DNA from: CAVYUC01 sp963816685
GTDB lineage: Bacteria; Bacteroidota; Bacteroidia; Bacteroidales; Prolixibacteraceae
Assembly (NCBI GenBank): GCA_963816685.1
Contig: CAWFMB010000013.1
Coordinates: 262,988-326,987, forward strand
Length of the DNA stretch: 64,000 nucleotides
Direction of reading: 5' to 3'
Made by a program: the position numbers and the translations under genes. The notes below the pieces were generated by a model that worked only from the letters and a program-made list of their open reading frames with translations, had not been told where the DNA came from and ran no database searches. This document shows, one piece after another, positions 45,596 to 54,432 of the stretch (position 1 is the first letter of the stretch; the number at the start of each line of letters is the position of its first letter).

Positions 45596-46303
45596 TTAAA
45601 GATAATAGCTGTTACCTACCGGATAGGTAGTGGTCACACAATATAATTCGCTGTAAATGTTCAACATCGGACTACTGGTTGAAAATCTGACCGAAATGTG
45701 CAATACAGGAGTCTGTGCATCCACTTTTAGTAATTCGCTGTGTTTCTCACCGGCAAACTCGGCCCTTATTTCCTGACTCGAACCGGTAATTTCAATCAAA
45801 TATTTTCTGCTCAGTGTTTTGAAAAAAGAACCTTCAGTAAAATCTGTTCCCTGAAATCCGGGCAATGCTGTTTCCGGAAACCAGTTCTTCTCAAGCATCA
45901 CAGGCTCTGTGCCTACAAACCGCAGCCGTTCAAAAAATATACACGGAGAACTGCTGTCGTTTTGCTGAACCGGTAAAACAATTTCATCGCTCCATTTTCC
46001 TGACATCGGTTTTTGAAGAAAAGTTGTTTTTATATTTCCGCCAACAGCTTCCGAAAAACCCTTTACCGTCAGCAATCCCAGTGATTTCCTGCGCTCCCGC
46101 ACCTGGCTTCCCTTTCCATGAAGTTTTTTGATAAATCCTTCGCGCATTAATTCATCAAGTGCTTTTCGTGCCGTTGTGCGTGTGATTGAAAAACGAATGC
46201 ACAATTCATTTTCCGACGGCAAATAATCGCCCACCTGGTAAACTCCCTGCTGTATCTGTTCTTTCAGAAAGTATTGGATTCGTTTATATTTTGATTCAGC
46301 CAT
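45596..46303 (-). CDS. GntR-family transcriptional regulator with UTRA domain (HutC subfamily)
   Basis: A 235-residue cytosolic repressor-type regulator. The N-terminal winged helix (about 1-70) shows GVYQVGDYLPSENELCIRFSITRTTARKALDELMREG split over two helices. The C-terminal UTRA ligand domain (about 85-230) includes FFERLRFVGTEPVMLEKNWFP and VLHISVRFS. UTRA domains bind small metabolites such as sugar phosphates. It is the first gene of the GH9-GH2-deoC-permease-rbsK unit, and its promoter contains an 18-bp palindrome across the -33 box, so it likely represses its own operon until a sugar inducer appears (inference). Confidence 0.9.
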   Translation of the reverse strand: MAESKYKRIQYFLKEQIQQGVYQVGDYLPSENELCIRFSITRTTARKALDELMREGFIKKLHGKGSQVRERRKSLGLLTVKGFSEAVGGNIKTTFLQKPMSGKWSDEIVLPVQQNDSSSPCIFFERLRFVGTEPVMLEKNWFPETALPGFQGTDFTEGSFFKTLSRKYLIEITGSSQEIRAEFAGEKHSELLKVDAQTPVLHISVRFSTSSPMLNIYSELYCVTTTYPVGNSYYL

Positions 46304-46320
46304 TGCTTAAATTATCCGGA

Positions 46321-46353
46321 CAAAAATAGAAAAACAACTTGTACGTACAAGTT
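46321..46353 (-). promoter_or_regulatory. GntR operon promoter with overlapping palindromic operator
   Basis: On the - strand TTG (46350-46348), exactly 19 bases, then TATTTTTG (46328-46321): a full Bacteroidota promoter. The 18-bp perfect palindrome AACTTGTACGTACAAGTT (46336-46353) covers the -33 TTG and part of the spacer. Its core TTGTACGTACAA matches the operator core known for B. subtilis AraR, another protein with a GntR-type DNA-binding domain. Confidence 0.8.
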
Positions 46354-46447
46354 AAAACCAATGAATAAATCAGAAAAAGAAAAATCATTCCCTGAATTGT
46401 TGAAGTTCATCCAGCACTCACAGATAAATATTCTTCCCTGTAATCTT

Positions 46448-48109
46448 TTATTCTTTCAGGATAATAATTTGATTTCCTGAGGCATGATTTATCGTAAGAA
46501 TTCCACCTTCAGGAAGTGATTTCCACGCCCATTTTTCAATAAAATCTTCGGATTCAGGTATTTCCTTTTTATTTACAAGGACGGCAGACGGTTTAACATT
46601 CAGCCGGAGAACCTCTGTAGACTCATTGTCAAAAGTGCGGTAATGCAACATTGTTCTGTTCAGCAATTCATCCGTTACGTAATGGGGATTAATAGCCGGA
46701 GCATACTGAACCAACTGAATGACCGAGGTTGAACTGAGCAGGTGGTTTTCTCCCGGTGGTGTCAGTTCAGGGAATACGGCCATCGATCGGAGATAATGAC
46801 GGACATAATCACCATAGCCATCAGTGAGCCAGTTATCATCGCGTGGATAGCGGTTTTTACCGTCAGAATCGACCATATAGGTTGCCCAGTTTAATTTTAA
46901 GATGGCCTGGCTCACAAGAGAACTATCTCCGGTAAGCATTGAATATTGAAGTTCGGCAGATGCCTGGCGTGACGAATGACTGTTGCCCGGCGTCTGATAA
47001 GCTGTCTGCTCATTGACAACAGTTACCCCGTATTTCTCCCATTCATCATTTCCCAGTTCATCATAAACCCAGTCGAAAATTCCCTTTACCTGCATTTCCC
47101 ATTCCGGAAAATATTCCCGGTGATTCATCATAAACTGCGCAAAAGTAACTGCATTGATTTGAGTATCGCTCCAGCCGGGAATATCTTCAAAGAAAGGCCC
47201 CCATTTATTGTTTTTCAAAGGATACTCTTTCATCCAGACAAGCATTATTTGAAAAGCTTTTTTGTAAAGTTCCGTTTCTCCTTTTCCCAACCGGATTAAC
47301 TCCAGAAACAGTTCCATTGCCGGTGCCCAATTGCTGGTATAACTGCTGAGTTGATCTCCATGGTCGCTATTCCACACATCTTTTAATATTCCGGTTTCAC
47401 CGGTTATTGCATTTACTTTAAACGGAAGTGGTGAATTTTCCTCATCTCCGGCATTTGTATGCCTTGCAAGTGTATTTGCAATTTTAACAGAAGCCTCCAG
47501 ATAAGCTTCGCTTGTAACATCTGTATTCGGATGCATTTCTGTTATTTTATAAAGCTTCACCAGTTCCAGCCCAAAAGAACCTGCTTTATCCGGTTGGGTG
47601 AAGTATTTTCCCAGAATCATATCCCCGTCATAAATTCCGGAATACACCAATGTATTATAAGGATACGGAATATCCGGCCATTGAGCATCAGAGGGGCTAA
47701 GCGAATGAGAAAGATAATAATCGGCAATAAATTTCATATTCTCCTTCACCCGTTCATTTCCGGAATAGCCATATAACAAATTCCATGACGAAAGTGCCAT
47801 CGAAAACTGATCACCGCCAATTCCCCGCCGGTCGTTAAAATCGCTGTGCCACACCTGGTGGTTCATGTAATAGGGCAAACCGTTACTGTCGGTGCGTATA
47901 GATTCCCAGAAACTCCAGATGAGGTGAATAACATGGCTGTAAGCAATTCCAGGAACAGGTGAATACCAGGGCTCTATGTGGTTATTTATATCCACGATGA
48001 CGTTATGGTATATCAATTTATCATCAGTTTCTTTTTGGAATTGACCTGCAGTATTGAGAGAAAAAACAAGAATTGGAACCAAAATGGCGAATATTGTTTT
48101 CAATTGCAT
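46448..48109 (-). CDS. Secreted alpha-helical barrel-like protein of unknown function
   Basis: A 553-residue exported protein. A signal peptide (about 1-22, LNTAGQFQ) precedes a long helical, Trp- and Tyr-rich region with repeating helix pairs (IKFIADYYLSHSLS-like, YKKAFQIMLVWMKEYPLK, MQVKGIFDWVYDEL), which suggests an (alpha/alpha)6 barrel as in several glycosidase and lyase families. A beta-strand tail ends LTINHASGNQIIILKE. Histidines and acids in HSDFNDRRGIGGDQFS and NSDHGDQLSSYTSNW are candidate active-site residues. No family is named. It precedes the GntR operon on the same strand, so a role in the same glycan pathway is inferred. The ATG at 48109 is chosen over an upstream TTG. Confidence 0.62.
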   Translation of the reverse strand: MQLKTIFAILVPILVFSLNTAGQFQKETDDKLIYHNVIVDINNHIEPWYSPVPGIAYSHVIHLIWSFWESIRTDSNGLPYYMNHQVWHSDFNDRRGIGGDQFSMALSSWNLLYGYSGNERVKENMKFIADYYLSHSLSPSDAQWPDIPYPYNTLVYSGIYDGDMILGKYFTQPDKAGSFGLELVKLYKITEMHPNTDVTSEAYLEASVKIANTLARHTNAGDEENSPLPFKVNAITGETGILKDVWNSDHGDQLSSYTSNWAPAMELFLELIRLGKGETELYKKAFQIMLVWMKEYPLKNNKWGPFFEDIPGWSDTQINAVTFAQFMMNHREYFPEWEMQVKGIFDWVYDELGNDEWEKYGVTVVNEQTAYQTPGNSHSSRQASAELQYSMLTGDSSLVSQAILKLNWATYMVDSDGKNRYPRDDNWLTDGYGDYVRHYLRSMAVFPELTPPGENHLLSSTSVIQLVQYAPAINPHYVTDELLNRTMLHYRTFDNESTEVLRLNVKPSAVLVNKKEIPESEDFIEKWAWKSLPEGGILTINHASGNQIIILKE

Positions 48110-48255
48110 TTTGAATGAATTATTCAAATTGATTATTTATGTAAAAGTAATGAAATTGATAAATTTATTCATTCAAATAATTATCATCCATAAACTACTG
48201 AATACAAACGAACAAAGTCTTTGCTGATTTGTAGTAATTAATAAAACTTGAAATC

Positions 48256-49260
48256 ATGACAAACAGAAGAACATTTTTAAAATCGCTGGCCGGAGTTACG
48301 GCAGGTTTATCAATTGGCAATGTTGCAATTGCACAGGAACAATCATCTGACCGGGTTGGGGAAATTTTACCCAAACGGAAACTGGGCAAAACAGGTGAAT
48401 ATGTCACCATGCTTGGTACCGGCGGATACCACGTTGGCTGGACTACAGAGCATGATGCACAGGAAGTTATAGAAGCTGCGCTTGAAGGCGGAGTGCGGTT
48501 TTTTGACACAGCCGAAAGTTATTCGGATGGCAGAAGTGAAGAGCGATACGGAAAATATCTGACGCCAAAATACCGCGATTTGATATTTTTGATGACAAAA
48601 TCCACAGGTCAGGATGCAAAAACTGTACAGGAACATCTTGAAGGTTCACTGCGCAGGTTAAAGGTGGACCATATTGATTTGTACCAGGTACATTCCATCC
48701 GCACACCCGAAGATGTGGACAACCGGATAGCAAACGGAGTTCTGGATGTGTTGCAAAAAGCAAAGCAGGATGGAAAAATCAGACATATTGGTTTTACAGG
48801 ACACCAAAATCCATACGCACATGCACACATGCTGGATAAAACCCGGGACAGCGATATTTTTGATGCAGTTTTAATGCCGGTGAATGTATTGGATCCTTCT
48901 TATTTTAGTTTTACTGAAAATGTTTTACCAAAAGCACTGGACCGGAACCTGGGTGTTTTGGCCATCAAATCGTTGGCCGACGGCCGCTTTTTTGCAAAAA
49001 AAGAACAGGCAAAATGGACATCTGATGATCCGCTGATTCCAAATTATTTGTCCATTAAAGATGCAATGTATTTTGTATGGTCACTCCCTGTCAGCGTTTT
49101 AATTTCAGGAAATGAAAATGCAACATTTATGCGTGAAAAAATCACACTTGCACGTTCATTTTCAAAACTTTCGGAACAGGAGCGACTTGCACTTATTAAT
49201 AAAGTCAGGGATATTGCATTAACAGGCAAAGTTGAATATTTTAAAAACAAGGAAGTATAA
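48256..49260 (+). CDS. Tat-exported aldo/keto reductase
   Basis: A 334-residue oxidoreductase of the AKR superfamily. The N-terminus is a Tat signal (NRRTFLKSLAG, about 1-27). The catalytic tetrad is visible: Asp in FFDTAESY, Tyr in AESYSDG, Lys in LMTKSTGQ and His in YQVHSIRTPEDV. IRHIGFTGH and the C-terminal SVLISGNEN match the NADP-binding barrel of the bacterial YghZ/Tas-like group. A periplasmic AKR is unusual because NADPH is cytosolic; the enzyme may be exported with bound cofactor (inference). Promoter not seen; it diverges from the unknown barrel protein. Confidence 0.85.
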   Translation: MTNRRTFLKSLAGVTAGLSIGNVAIAQEQSSDRVGEILPKRKLGKTGEYVTMLGTGGYHVGWTTEHDAQEVIEAALEGGVRFFDTAESYSDGRSEERYGKYLTPKYRDLIFLMTKSTGQDAKTVQEHLEGSLRRLKVDHIDLYQVHSIRTPEDVDNRIANGVLDVLQKAKQDGKIRHIGFTGHQNPYAHAHMLDKTRDSDIFDAVLMPVNVLDPSYFSFTENVLPKALDRNLGVLAIKSLADGRFFAKKEQAKWTSDDPLIPNYLSIKDAMYFVWSLPVSVLISGNENATFMREKITLARSFSKLSEQERLALINKVRDIALTGKVEYFKNKEV

Positions 49261-49267
49261 AATGAAG

Positions 49268-49293
49268 AATCCCGGGACCTCTGTCCCGGGATT
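49268..49293 (+). terminator. Terminator-like hairpin after the aldo/keto reductase
   Basis: AATCCCGGGA, loop CCTCTG, TCCCGGGATT: a 10-bp perfect stem starting 8 bases after the stop codon. Only a short T run follows. Confidence 0.7.
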
Positions 49294-49605
49294 TAAACTA
49301 AACCTAACTAAACCAAACTTATGAAAAAACAGCAAACTGCTGTGAAGTATTTCTAATAAAACTCATGAAAATTAAAACTTTGAAAGTCTTTTTAATTATT
49401 TTCATGACTAATATGAGTAAAACAAATTGCATGCCAAAAAAAATAATAATACCCATTTATTCCGGAAAAAATTAATATTTTAAAAAAGGAACGATTTTTT
49501 TATTATCATCCCATTAAAAATAACACAATACAGGAATTCAAAAAATAAATATCTTTGCGCCAATTGAAATAAAGGAATTTAACAGAAAATACAGGAACAT
49601 TATAA
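49294..49605. other. AT-rich leader region of lepA
   Basis: About 310 bases, very AT-rich, without an open frame of note. It holds the lepA -7 element at 49550. Confidence 0.5.
49550..49557 (+). promoter_or_regulatory. -7 element of lepA
   Basis: TATCTTTG (TAnnTTTG) followed by CGCC, 49 bases before the ATG. No TTG at the expected distance. Confidence 0.5.
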
Positions 49606-51393
49606 ATGGAAAACATTCGCAACTTTTGCATAATAGCACATATTGATCACGGAAAGAGCACCCTGGCTGACCGCCTCCTGGAAATGACAAATACAATCGG
49701 AATCCGGGACATGCACGACCAGGTACTTGACAGCATGGAATTGGAACAGGAGCGGGGCATTACAATTAAAAGCCATGCCATTCAAATGGACTATTTGCAT
49801 CAGGGTGTTGAATATAAACTCAACCTGATTGACACACCCGGACATGTTGATTTTTCATACGAGGTGTCGCGGTCAATTGCTGCCTGCGAAGGAGCATTGC
49901 TTATCATAGACGCAGCCCAGGGAATACAGGCACAAACAATCTCGAACCTGTACCTCGCCATTGAGCATAACCTTGAGATTATACCTGTATTGAATAAAAT
50001 GGATTTGGAAAGCGCAATGCCGGAAGTCGTGGAAGATCAAATTATTGATTTGATAGGTTGCAGTCATGATGACATCATTCATGCAAGTGGCAAAACAGGA
50101 ATGGGGATTCAAACAATCATGGATCGGATCATTGAAAAAATACCTGCCCCTTCAGGAGATGCAGAAGCCCCTTTGCAAGCCTTAATATTTGATTCAATTT
50201 TTAACTCCTTTCGCGGAGTTATTGCCTACTTCAAAATTGTTAACGGCCAAATCAGAAAAAAGGATTTGATTAAGTTCATGGCTACCGGAAAAGAATACAA
50301 TGCCGACGAGATAGGCGTATTAAAACTTGGGTTATTTCCGCGCGAAGTTTTATATGCAGGTGATGTTGGATATATCATTTCCGGAATAAAAACAGCAAAA
50401 GAGGTAAAAGTTGGCGATACAATCACTCAGGTAAAAAATCCATGTAAAAGCAGGATTGAAGGATTTGAGGAAGTTAAACCAATGGTCTTTGCAGGAATTT
50501 ATCCCATCGATTCTGATGATTACGAAGATTTGCGTTCAGCAATGGATAAACTTCAGCTGAATGATGCATCCCTTACATTTGAACCCGAATCTTCGGCAGC
50601 ACTGGGTTTTGGTTTCCGCTGTGGCTTTCTTGGTCTTTTGCACATGGAGATTATTCAGGAACGCCTCGAACGCGAATTCGACATGAATGTAATTACTACT
50701 GTACCAAACGTTTCTTACCTTGTACATCTGACTGACGGAACGACAGAACGGGTATACAATCCATCAGGAATGCCCGAAACAATGAGTATTGACTTTATTG
50801 ACGAACCTATTATCCGTGCAAACATTATTACTGCTTCCGAATATATAGGGCCGGTCATGAATTTATGTCTGGATAAAAGAGGCGAAATTGTCAGTCAGAA
50901 TTACCTCACTGCGGAAAGGGCCGAATTGGTTTTCAACCTGCCATTGGGAGAAATTGTTTTTGATTTTTACGATAAGCTAAAAAGTATTTCAAAAGGATAT
51001 GCTTCATTCGATTATTATGTGAGCGGCTATAAACCTGCAAAATTAATCAGGCTCGACATCCTTTTAAATGGTGAAATGGTGGATGCACTTTCAACGTTAA
51101 TCCATTTCGACAATGCATATTCATTCGGCCGCCGGATGTGCGAAAAATTAAAAGAGATGATTCCACGCCAGCAATTTGACATTGCAATTCAGGCAGCCAT
51201 TGGCGCGAAAGTTATTGCCCGCGAAACTGTAAAAGCGATGCGCAAGGATGTTACAGCAAAATGCTACGGTGGCGATATCACCCGGAAACGCAAACTCCTG
51301 GAGAAACAGAAAAAAGGGAAAAAGCGAATGAAACAGGTGGGCAATGTGGAAGTGCCCCAAAAAGCATTTTTAGCCGTATTGAAACTGGATTAA
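49606..51393 (+). CDS. lepA: Elongation factor 4 (LepA GTPase)
   Basis: A 595-residue translational GTPase that back-translocates or remodels stalled ribosomes under stress. G motifs are clear: G1 AHIDHGKST, G2 ERGITIKS, G3 DTPGHVDFS and G4 LNKMDLE. The LepA-specific C-terminal domain follows, with RRMCEKLKEMIPRQQFDIAIQAAIG and the basic tail RKRKLLEKQKKGKKRMK. Length is normal. It is a single-gene unit with its own promoter and terminator. Confidence 0.97.
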   Translation: MENIRNFCIIAHIDHGKSTLADRLLEMTNTIGIRDMHDQVLDSMELEQERGITIKSHAIQMDYLHQGVEYKLNLIDTPGHVDFSYEVSRSIAACEGALLIIDAAQGIQAQTISNLYLAIEHNLEIIPVLNKMDLESAMPEVVEDQIIDLIGCSHDDIIHASGKTGMGIQTIMDRIIEKIPAPSGDAEAPLQALIFDSIFNSFRGVIAYFKIVNGQIRKKDLIKFMATGKEYNADEIGVLKLGLFPREVLYAGDVGYIISGIKTAKEVKVGDTITQVKNPCKSRIEGFEEVKPMVFAGIYPIDSDDYEDLRSAMDKLQLNDASLTFEPESSAALGFGFRCGFLGLLHMEIIQERLEREFDMNVITTVPNVSYLVHLTDGTTERVYNPSGMPETMSIDFIDEPIIRANIITASEYIGPVMNLCLDKRGEIVSQNYLTAERAELVFNLPLGEIVFDFYDKLKSISKGYASFDYYVSGYKPAKLIRLDILLNGEMVDALSTLIHFDNAYSFGRRMCEKLKEMIPRQQFDIAIQAAIGAKVIARETVKAMRKDVTAKCYGGDITRKRKLLEKQKKGKKRMKQVGNVEVPQKAFLAVLKLD

Positions 51394-51419
51394 CCTGAAT
51401 GTCCAAAAATTAAAGAAGC

Positions 51420-51461
51420 AAAGGCTTTAGATACATTTATAAAAATGTGACTAAAGCCTTT
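51420..51461 (+). terminator. Terminator of lepA
   Basis: AAAGGCTTTAG (51420-51430) pairs with CTAAAGCCTTT (51451-51461), followed by TCTTTATTTT. It begins 27 bases past the stop. Confidence 0.8.
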
Positions 51462-51606
51462 TCTTTATTTTGATGTCGTATAGCATACTTTAAACATTGC
51501 ATTTCATCAGCATTGCAACTAATTTTATGCTCGTCCGGAAATTCTGAAGAATGTGGGGTGAACTTCAAACTATAAAGACGAGCACGTTCAACTTTAAATA
51601 AAAACC

Positions 51607-52410
51607 ATGAAACGAAGAACTTTTATTGAAAATTCAGTGATTACATCAGGAGTGTTGCTTACAATTCCGTCGGTAGGTTTTGGAGAAAATGAATCTGAAA
51701 ATGATTTTCAGCTAATCGATTTGCATGTACATACAACTGCGGAATTCACCATCCAAAAAATTCTGGAAATCGGAAAACAAACCGGCACCCGTTTTGGCAT
51801 TGTAGACCACCCGGTTTCCTGGGCACTGAAAAATGACCGTGATTTGGAAAATTACATTACCAATCTCAGGAAATACCCGGTATATGTAGGGCTCCAGCCA
51901 ACTTACCCGGGCTGGAGCAAAAATTATTCAAAAGAGCTGCTGGCACAGGTGGATTATATTCTGATGGACCCGCAGATGGTACCACAGGGAAACGGCAAAA
52001 CCTGGCAAATCTGGCAATTCGACACCTACATCGACAATACAGAAGATTTTATGAAGCGCTACATGGATTACTCCCTCGAAATACTAAACCATGAACCGGT
52101 AAATGTTTTTGCCTGGCCGTTGTTTTTGCCGGTTTGCATCGCCCGTGATTATTACGCATTATGGACGGATGAACGGATGCAGCAAATTATTTCGGCTGCA
52201 AAAAAACGCAATATTGCCATCGAAATTAATGATATGGCACACACGCCCCATGAGGAATTTATACTGAAAGCCAAAGCAGCCGGATTAAAATTTACCTTTG
52301 GTTCTGATTCGCGAAACAACAATGTTGGCAGACTTGCTTTTTGCAAACGAATTGCTAAAAAATGCAATTTAACTGCAGGCGATTTTTATATTCCCGAAAG
52401 AAAAAGTTAA
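51607..52410 (+). CDS. PHP-domain metal-dependent hydrolase, exported
   Basis: A 267-residue protein. Residues 1-26 form an export signal with KRRTFIENS, possibly Tat. The PHP fold starts at LIDLHVHTTAEFT (metal-binding HxH), continues with FGIVDHPVSW (His) and ends with FTFGSDSRNNNVGRL (Asp and His-region). The family contains phosphoesterases and histidinol-phosphatase-like enzymes. The reaction here is unknown. It stands alone after lepA. The ATG at 51607 is preceded by an AT-rich leader. Confidence 0.75.
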   Translation: MKRRTFIENSVITSGVLLTIPSVGFGENESENDFQLIDLHVHTTAEFTIQKILEIGKQTGTRFGIVDHPVSWALKNDRDLENYITNLRKYPVYVGLQPTYPGWSKNYSKELLAQVDYILMDPQMVPQGNGKTWQIWQFDTYIDNTEDFMKRYMDYSLEILNHEPVNVFAWPLFLPVCIARDYYALWTDERMQQIISAAKKRNIAIEINDMAHTPHEEFILKAKAAGLKFTFGSDSRNNNVGRLAFCKRIAKKCNLTAGDFYIPERKS

Positions 52411-53092
52411 TTCCTGTTCGATCCCCGGCTATACAAATCTTTTCTTTGCTGCCTGATTACAAAGTCTTCCACAGAGACTTAAAATTGTATTCCCTTACAC
52501 TTCCCCTGCACTCCCTTTACATCCACATCGGACCTGCTCTAACATGAACCTTTCTCAAAAGGATCATCCCTATACCTTCACCGGTACATATTCGCAGTTA
52601 ACTTCGGAGTTAATTCGCAGTATCTTCGCAGTTGGTTCGCGATTTCGCGAATGAACTGCGAAGAAACCCCGAATTTAATGCGAATAAACTATAGCCTTGG
52701 TACGGGGATGGTATATCCCGGATATTGAATAAATGACAACAGGAATTTGGGAAATCCGGCGATGCTATGGTTTAGAATTGGACCCATTTTTTCGCTGAAT
52801 TAATTTGAAACAGGTGATGCACCATTTATTCGTTTATACCAAGGCTCCGGTGCATTTTTTTTTCCGGTTTTCCGGGATTTGTCCATGCTATGTGCAGACC
52901 AGCCGGTTGATGAAAATTGTGGAAATGTGTGTATCAGATTGTGGCTGTTTTCTACAAAAAAAATCAGGATGGTTTTTATCCTGCACTTCGTAATTCGTTT
53001 AACAGTAAATCATTAATTCTTCTGCAACCTGCATATATTTAATGGCACACGTTTGGCATGAGCGCCGGAAATAGTTTATTGTAGTACTAAAC
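52411..53092. other. Long spacer with a ~100-base inverted repeat and no convincing gene
   Basis: About 680 bases. The centre carries the imperfect inverted repeat at 52591-52691. Short frames across it (for instance a 36-codon ORF from 52544 that reads into the repeat, and a 62-codon frame without ATG at 52805) look accidental. Confidence 0.55.
52591..52691. repeat. Large imperfect inverted repeat with a 20-bp core stem
   Basis: The core is 52623-52642 against 52645-52664, pairing 18 of 20 positions around a 2-base loop; each arm starts or ends with TCTTCGCAGTT / AACTGCGAAGA and TTCGCGA / TCGCGAA. The outer arms extend as degenerate 11-12-base units of TTCGCAGTTAAC type on the left and their complements on the right. 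Confidence 0.8.
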
Positions 53093-53347
53093 ATGAATCC
53101 AATGATTGAATATGCCAAAATCGTTTTATGGGGTGTAAGTTTCTGGAAACAGCTATTCCGTAAAGAACTAATTAAAATTGCAAACTGGTGTGAACCCGTT
53201 GAACTGTTGCAGCTGAAAAAATATTGCTACGATAAGTACTACGACATTCATCCTGATGTGATTGATGAAATATTTTTAAGCGATAAAAAGGAATTTGTAA
53301 GAGTCGGAATATTAAAAAATTACACTCATTCCAAAAGCCAGGTATAA
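53093..53347 (+). CDS. Small hypothetical protein, 84 residues
   Basis: A short basic-aromatic protein without a signal peptide. Residues 1-25 are hydrophobic-amphipathic (IVLWGVSFWKQLF); the middle has two Cys (ANWCEPVELLQLKKYC) and the end is charged. No family is recognised. The composition and an ATG start suggest a real gene, probably of a small lineage-specific family. It sits between the repeat-bearing spacer and the kinase remnant. Confidence 0.45.
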   Translation: MNPMIEYAKIVLWGVSFWKQLFRKELIKIANWCEPVELLQLKKYCYDKYYDIHPDVIDEIFLSDKKEFVRVGILKNYTHSKSQV

Positions 53348-53463
53348 AAAAGCAATCTGTACATCAGTCTGGAAATTAACGGTAATTTTTTTGCATCTTT
53401 TTAAGTCCCGTATATACAACAAATTTATTGAAACAATAAGAAATGGGCAATTAAAAAATGTAA

Positions 53464-54219
53464 ATGAAATATGGCGGGACAGATGCAACCAAAGGATGGA
53501 AATATACTGAATCCGGGACAATAGAATTTGGTTATTCCTTAAAGGCACAACTGATTGAATTTTATGTAAAAGATACTGGAATTGGAATCCCCAAGGATCG
53601 GCAGAATGCCATTTTTGAACGCTTTGTTCAGGCCGATGTTTCTGATAAGCAGGCACGGCAGGGTGCAGGATTGGGATTGTCTATTTCCAAAGCATACATC
53701 GAAATGCTTGGCGGAACCATTTGGGTGGAAAGTAAAGAAGGCAAAGGTTCAGCTTTTTATTTCACACTTCCGTCCAATACTGAACAAATAACTGAAAAAG
53801 ATAAACATCCGGAAGGAATAATTGAATATAAAGAAAATCAGTTGAACATGGCTACAGGATTGAAAATCCTGATTGCCGAAGATGATGAGTTTTCCTACAC
53901 TCTTTTAAAAATTATGCTTCAGGGTATAAGCCGCGAAATATTGCATGCCGGAACAGGATTAGAAGCTGTGAATTTGGCTCGCCGTAATCCGGATATCGAT
54001 TTAATCCTAATGGATATAAAAATGCCCGGCATGTCGGGATATGAAGCAACACAGGAAATCCGCACTTTCAATAAAGATATTGTAATTGTTGCACAGACTG
54101 CATTTGTCATGCGGGGCGATAAAGAAAAGGCATTAAAGGCCGGTTGCAACGCCTACCTCGCAAAACCCATAAAAGAGGAAGAATTGCAATCCATAATGAC
54201 AAAATATTTCATCAACTGA
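53464..54219 (+). pseudogene. 5'-truncated hybrid histidine kinase (ATPase end plus receiver domain)
   Basis: 251 codons from the first ATG. Similarity to hybrid kinases begins abruptly at KYTESGTIEFGYS, just after the place where the ATPase N box should be. The remaining ATPase boxes are intact: DTGIGI (G1), IFERFVQAD (F) and GAGLGLSIS (G2). A receiver domain follows (about 133-250) with AEDDEFS, the phospho-acceptor Asp in LILMDIKMPG and the Lys in LAKPIKEEE. No phospho-His domain or N box is left, so it cannot act as a kinase. The receiver could still be made from an internal start (ATG in LNMATGLK). Confidence 0.85.
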
Positions 54220-54381
54220 ATTCACCAGACTAAATATTGTATTCCCGGAATCAGAAAACCAACAGGAATTTTATATTTTAAGATTATTTCTAATCTTTGA
54301 CAGAAATATTTTCTTTAAAAAACCCCGGCCTGACCAAACTCTTTATGTATTGATGTGAGCAAAATTTTTGAATTTGCTTTG

Positions 54382-54389
54382 TATATTTG
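54382..54389 (+). promoter_or_regulatory. -7 element of the GH43 gene
   Basis: TATATTTG (TAnnTTTG) 44 bases before the ATG at 54433. No -33 TTG at proper spacing. Confidence 0.45.
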
Positions 54390-54432
54390 TTCCCGTTCAT
54401 CAAAAAAATGAAACCAACTTAAAAATTCTAAA

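Noticed and set aside
52805..52993. 62-codon frame with several Cys
   Set aside because: It begins at a TTG without a ribosome binding site and has no recognisable motif.
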